Positions 61,534 to 64,000 of a stretch of 64,000 nucleotides of DNA are shown here, one piece after another. The number at the start of each line of letters is the position of its first letter. Position 1 is the stretch's first letter. The position numbers and the translations under genes were made by a program. This stretch comes from a bacterium (GTDB taxonomy: Bacteria > Auribacterota > UBA6266), in assembly GCA_023228325.1 (NCBI GenBank), contig JALOBK010000001.1:434001-498000 (forward strand), read 5' to 3'. The notes under the pieces are model-generated. The model did not search any database and was not told the DNA's origin. It saw nothing but the letters and a program-made list of their open reading frames with translations.

Positions 61534-62616
61534 TTAACATTTCCCGAAGATATTTCCGGGAAGTTTTTTTATCAGATGCTTCATCTGAAGGTTGAAAAGG
61601 ATTGTTGACAAATCCACAGTCCCCATCCCACTCAACACAGAAATATCTTCTATGCTCAATTCATCCGCCTCAAGCAATCCCATAACCTTTCGCTCGTCAT
61701 GGGAAAGGACCTGTTCGCCGTCATAAAGTTTGTTTCCGCGCACATAATCGTCCGCCAGGCCAAAAATGAAATCGTCATGCACGGCGACACAGTGAGCGCC
61801 GTCTTTTATAAGCTGGTTTGAACCTTCGGACAATTTTGAATCGATTCTGCCGGGTACAGCATACACGTCCTTCCCTTCTTCCAGCGCAAAATTCGCAGTT
61901 ATAAGAGACCCCGACTTCAAAGAAGCTTCAATAACCAGGACTCTTGAGCTTAATCCGCTGATTATCCTGTTTCTTCTCGGAAAATTGCCGGGATTGGGAT
62001 TGCTTTTTAACGTGAATTCGCTGATGACCAGTCCTTTTTCGGAAATTTTTCCGGCAAACTTACCGTTTTCCCGCGGATAGACATTGAGAATCCCGCTTCC
62101 AAGAACAGCAACTGTCGCACCGCCCGCATCCAACGCTCCTTTGTGGGCGCTTATATCAATTCCCCTTGCCAAACCGCTGACAATATTTATTCCTCTTGAA
62201 GCCGCTTCATAGCTTATTTTATACGCTGTTTTTTTCCCGTAATCGCTTGCCCTGCGGGAACCGACAATGGCAACAGACGGTTTTAAAAGACATGAAAGGT
62301 TTCCCCTCGCATATATGACAGGCGGCGGCTGCCGGAGATTCAGCAATGAATCAGGATATTCCCTGTCAATAACAGTGATTGCGTGAATTCCGTTCTCCTC
62401 GCATAACTCTTTCTCAGCCCGCAAATCAAAACATTCTTCATTTCTTTTAATGATGCTGATTTCATCTCGGGAAAGAGCGGAGTTTTTCAATCCTGCCGTT
62501 CCGTTAACCTTGAATAAATCGGCGGGATTACCGACCGCATCCAGTATTTTTCTTATCTTGACCGGGCCAAAACCCGGAAGCGCGTTCAAAATAATGATAG
62601 CATCACGATCTGTCAT
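61534..62616 (-). CDS. dprA: DNA-processing protein A
   Basis: The 360-residue protein has a helix-hairpin-helix-like N-terminus (ILNALPGFGPVKIRKIL), the Rossmann DprA/Smf domain (VGSRRASDYGKKTAY, SGLARGIDISAHKGAL, RNRIISGLSSRVLVIEA, GSNQLIKDGA) and a C-terminal winged helix (about 290-358). DprA loads RecA on incoming single-stranded DNA in natural transformation. With pilT and the pilB genes in this window it supports possible competence. GTGGG precedes the ATG by five bases. Confidence 0.95.
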   Translation of the reverse strand: MTDRDAIIILNALPGFGPVKIRKILDAVGNPADLFKVNGTAGLKNSALSRDEISIIKRNEECFDLRAEKELCEENGIHAITVIDREYPDSLLNLRQPPPVIYARGNLSCLLKPSVAIVGSRRASDYGKKTAYKISYEAASRGINIVSGLARGIDISAHKGALDAGGATVAVLGSGILNVYPRENGKFAGKISEKGLVISEFTLKSNPNPGNFPRRNRIISGLSSRVLVIEASLKSGSLITANFALEEGKDVYAVPGRIDSKLSEGSNQLIKDGAHCVAVHDDFIFGLADDYVRGNKLYDGEQVLSHDERKVMGLLEADELSIEDISVLSGMGTVDLSTILFNLQMKHLIKKLPGNIFGKC

Positions 62617-62657
62617 CGCATCCCACTTTTCGCTAAACCCGGAATAATAATGACGCT

Positions 62658-62686
62658 AAAATACCTGTTGTAAATAAAATCTTCAA
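62658..62686 (-). promoter_or_regulatory. Candidate sigma-70 promoter of dprA
   Basis: On the minus strand TTGAAG (62686-62681) and TATTTT (62663-62658) are 17 bases apart, each matching 4 of 6 consensus positions. Confidence 0.38.
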
Positions 62687-62712
62687 GGAAAATCTGACAT
62701 ATGGCCGGAAAA

Positions 62713-63804
62713 TCAGATAAAAACCGAATCAACAGCTTTCAATATCAAGGCATCATCAACATCGTCCGTTATTATAACCCTGCCGATTTTTACGGGAAGG
62801 ACGAATCTGATTTTGCCGTCTTTAACTTTTTTATCATTCTTAAGAGCCCTGATAATATCCCCCGGACTGAATTTCGACTGTGACACCGGAAGACCGGCAT
62901 CCCGAAGCAGTCTGTTCTGTCTTTCAAGTTCTTTTTCCGGAAATATCCCCTTTAATACCGCTATGCGCCCCGCAACAGACATACCTATGGAAACAGCCTG
63001 GCCGTGCAAAACAGACCTGTACGAAGAAAGGGATTCAATAGCATGGGCTACCGTATGCCCGTAGTTGAGGATCGCCCTCAGCCCGGATTCCTTCTCGTCT
63101 TTCGAAACTACTTCCGCCTTAATCCTGCAGGAAACGGCGATCATCTTGATCAGCAGATTTTTATCCCCGGCAAGGATACCCTTCAGGTTTTCCTCAAGGA
63201 ATCCGAAATAATCCGCATCTTTTATGACCCCGTGTTTAATAATCTCCGACATGCCTTCCGCAAACACATCCTTCTCCAGGGAATCAAGGACATCAACGTC
63301 TATAAATACCGCTTTGGGCTGATAAAAGGTCCCTATGAGATTTTTTCCCGAAGGAAGATTAACCGCCGTTTTGCCGCCGATACCGGCGTCAACCTGCGCG
63401 AGCAAAGTAGTCGGAACCTGGATAAACGGGATTCCCCTCATATATATTGAAGCGGCGAATCCGGTTAAGTCTCCTATTACGCCGCCTCCCAGAGCCATGA
63501 GGGAATGAGTTCTGTCTATATTGTTTTTGATAAGCTCTTCGCAGATATGTTTTGCGGCTTCCACTGATTTCTGCTCTTCTCCGTCCGGAAGCGCAACAGT
63601 CACGACTCTGAAACCGGACCGCTTCAGCGAAGCCCTCGCTCTTTCAAGGTAAAGAGGGGCCACGATATCATTGGTTATAACTGCAACAGTGCTTCCCTGC
63701 AATACGTCCTTAACATATGCGCCGATATTATCCATCAGTCCCCTGCCTATACTGACAGAATAACTGTTCTTGCCGAGCTTCACGATAATTTTTTCCTGTT
63801 TCAT
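62713..63804 (-). CDS. aroB: 3-dehydroquinate synthase
   Basis: The 363-residue protein fits AroB: VALPDGEEQKSVEAA, SLMALGGGVIGDLTGFAAS for NAD binding, VPTTLLAQVDAGIGGKTAVN, the zinc ligands in EGMSEIIKHGVI, YGHTVAHAIE and LHGQAVSIGM. It makes 3-dehydroquinate from DAHP in the shikimate pathway. GGGAG about eight bases before the ATG supports the start. No other shikimate gene is in the window. Confidence 0.97.
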   Translation of the reverse strand: MKQEKIIVKLGKNSYSVSIGRGLMDNIGAYVKDVLQGSTVAVITNDIVAPLYLERARASLKRSGFRVVTVALPDGEEQKSVEAAKHICEELIKNNIDRTHSLMALGGGVIGDLTGFAASIYMRGIPFIQVPTTLLAQVDAGIGGKTAVNLPSGKNLIGTFYQPKAVFIDVDVLDSLEKDVFAEGMSEIIKHGVIKDADYFGFLEENLKGILAGDKNLLIKMIAVSCRIKAEVVSKDEKESGLRAILNYGHTVAHAIESLSSYRSVLHGQAVSIGMSVAGRIAVLKGIFPEKELERQNRLLRDAGLPVSQSKFSPGDIIRALKNDKKVKDGKIRFVLPVKIGRVIITDDVDDALILKAVDSVFI

Positions 63805-63909
63805 CTATATTACTCCCTGTCTGGATAAATATACCAAATTTAACGGGAAATAAAAAATTAAATTAAAAAATAATGGATTTTTTTGCCATGAGATACTATT
63901 CTTATTATT

Positions 63910-64000
63910 ATGAAAAAGATATTTATCTGCGCCGGTTTGCTGCTGTTATCATGCAGGATAACAACATCCTGCCCGGCCGAAGATGTTGTGCCTGTCAATA
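63910..64000 (+). CDS. Exported protein, 5' fragment only
   Basis: An ATG at 63910 opens a plus-strand frame that stays open to the window edge (30 codons). It encodes a signal sequence MKKIFICAGLLLLSCRITTS followed by CPAEDVVPVN. LLLLSC could be a lipobox with Cys at residue 15, or the later Cys could be used. No ribosome-binding site is visible. The rest of the gene is outside the window, so no function can be given. Confidence 0.6.
   Translation, partial: MKKIFICAGLLLLSCRITTSCPAEDVVPVN

Overview
The window looks like a chromosomal piece from an uncultivated Gram-negative bacterium. Outer-membrane proteins, lipoproteins, an MlaE-type permease, type IV pilus ATPases and a TPR/beta-barrel protein point to a double membrane. 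Base composition is moderate and AT-leaning, and TTG and GTG starts are common. The gene mix (partner-switching regulators, CHASE2 cyclase, LPP20/CsgG proteins, GH94 phosphorylase, split transketolase, polysaccharide genes) resembles candidate phyla such as Omnitrophota or Elusimicrobiota relatives. That placement is inference and is weak. Almost everything is on the minus strand. Plus-strand genes are confined to 4812-6896, 12681-16078 and the right edge.

Layout: (1) 1-4685, minus: a regulatory operon of CHASE2 adenylate cyclase, GAF-PP2C phosphatase, RsbW-like kinase and STAS protein, ending in an MlaE-like lipid-transport permease that runs off the left edge. (2) 4812-6896, plus: a FecR/LPP20-like exported protein and a DUF3307 membrane protein. 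(3) 6899-12401, minus: a seven-gene envelope operon with a Tyr-rich secreted protein, two LPP20-type proteins, a 41-residue lipoprotein, a FlgT-like protein and two CsgG-family proteins. A near-consensus sigma-54 promoter precedes it, and a GAF-type sigma-54 activator gene is divergent from it (12681-14171). (4) 14252-25565: glmS (plus) facing a minus-strand amino-sugar operon of solute-binding lipoprotein, GH94 phosphorylase, ROK regulator, phosphohexosamine mutase, nagB, GlmU-like protein and nagA. (5) 25756-26673: tRNA-Arg and tRNA-Pro, then tandem units that repeat the 5' end of the tRNA-Pro gene. (6) 26674-35226: a surface-polysaccharide locus with a 1191-residue TPR/beta-barrel protein carrying near-identical internal repeats. 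(7) 35257-45132: ackA, an NtrC-type two-component system and type IV pilus motor genes (pilC, two pilB, pilT). (8) 45237-51393: tsaD, divergent polysaccharide deacetylase, ctpA, split transketolase, UDP-glucuronate decarboxylase. (9) 51501-63804: HAD phosphatase, two large exported glycosidase-type proteins interleaved with xerC/D, then topA, dprA and aroB. (10) 63910-64000: the start of an exported protein cut by the right edge.

The most interesting part is region 3 with its divergent activator. FlgT/FlgP/CsgG-like parts occur here without flagellar genes, next to a repetitive tyrosine-rich exported protein and under an apparent sigma-54 switch. It could be an undescribed outer-membrane ring or surface-fibre system. 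Region 4 reads as a phosphorolytic chitobiose pathway that feeds both catabolism and UDP-GlcNAc. All calls come from reading the sequence; no database search was run.
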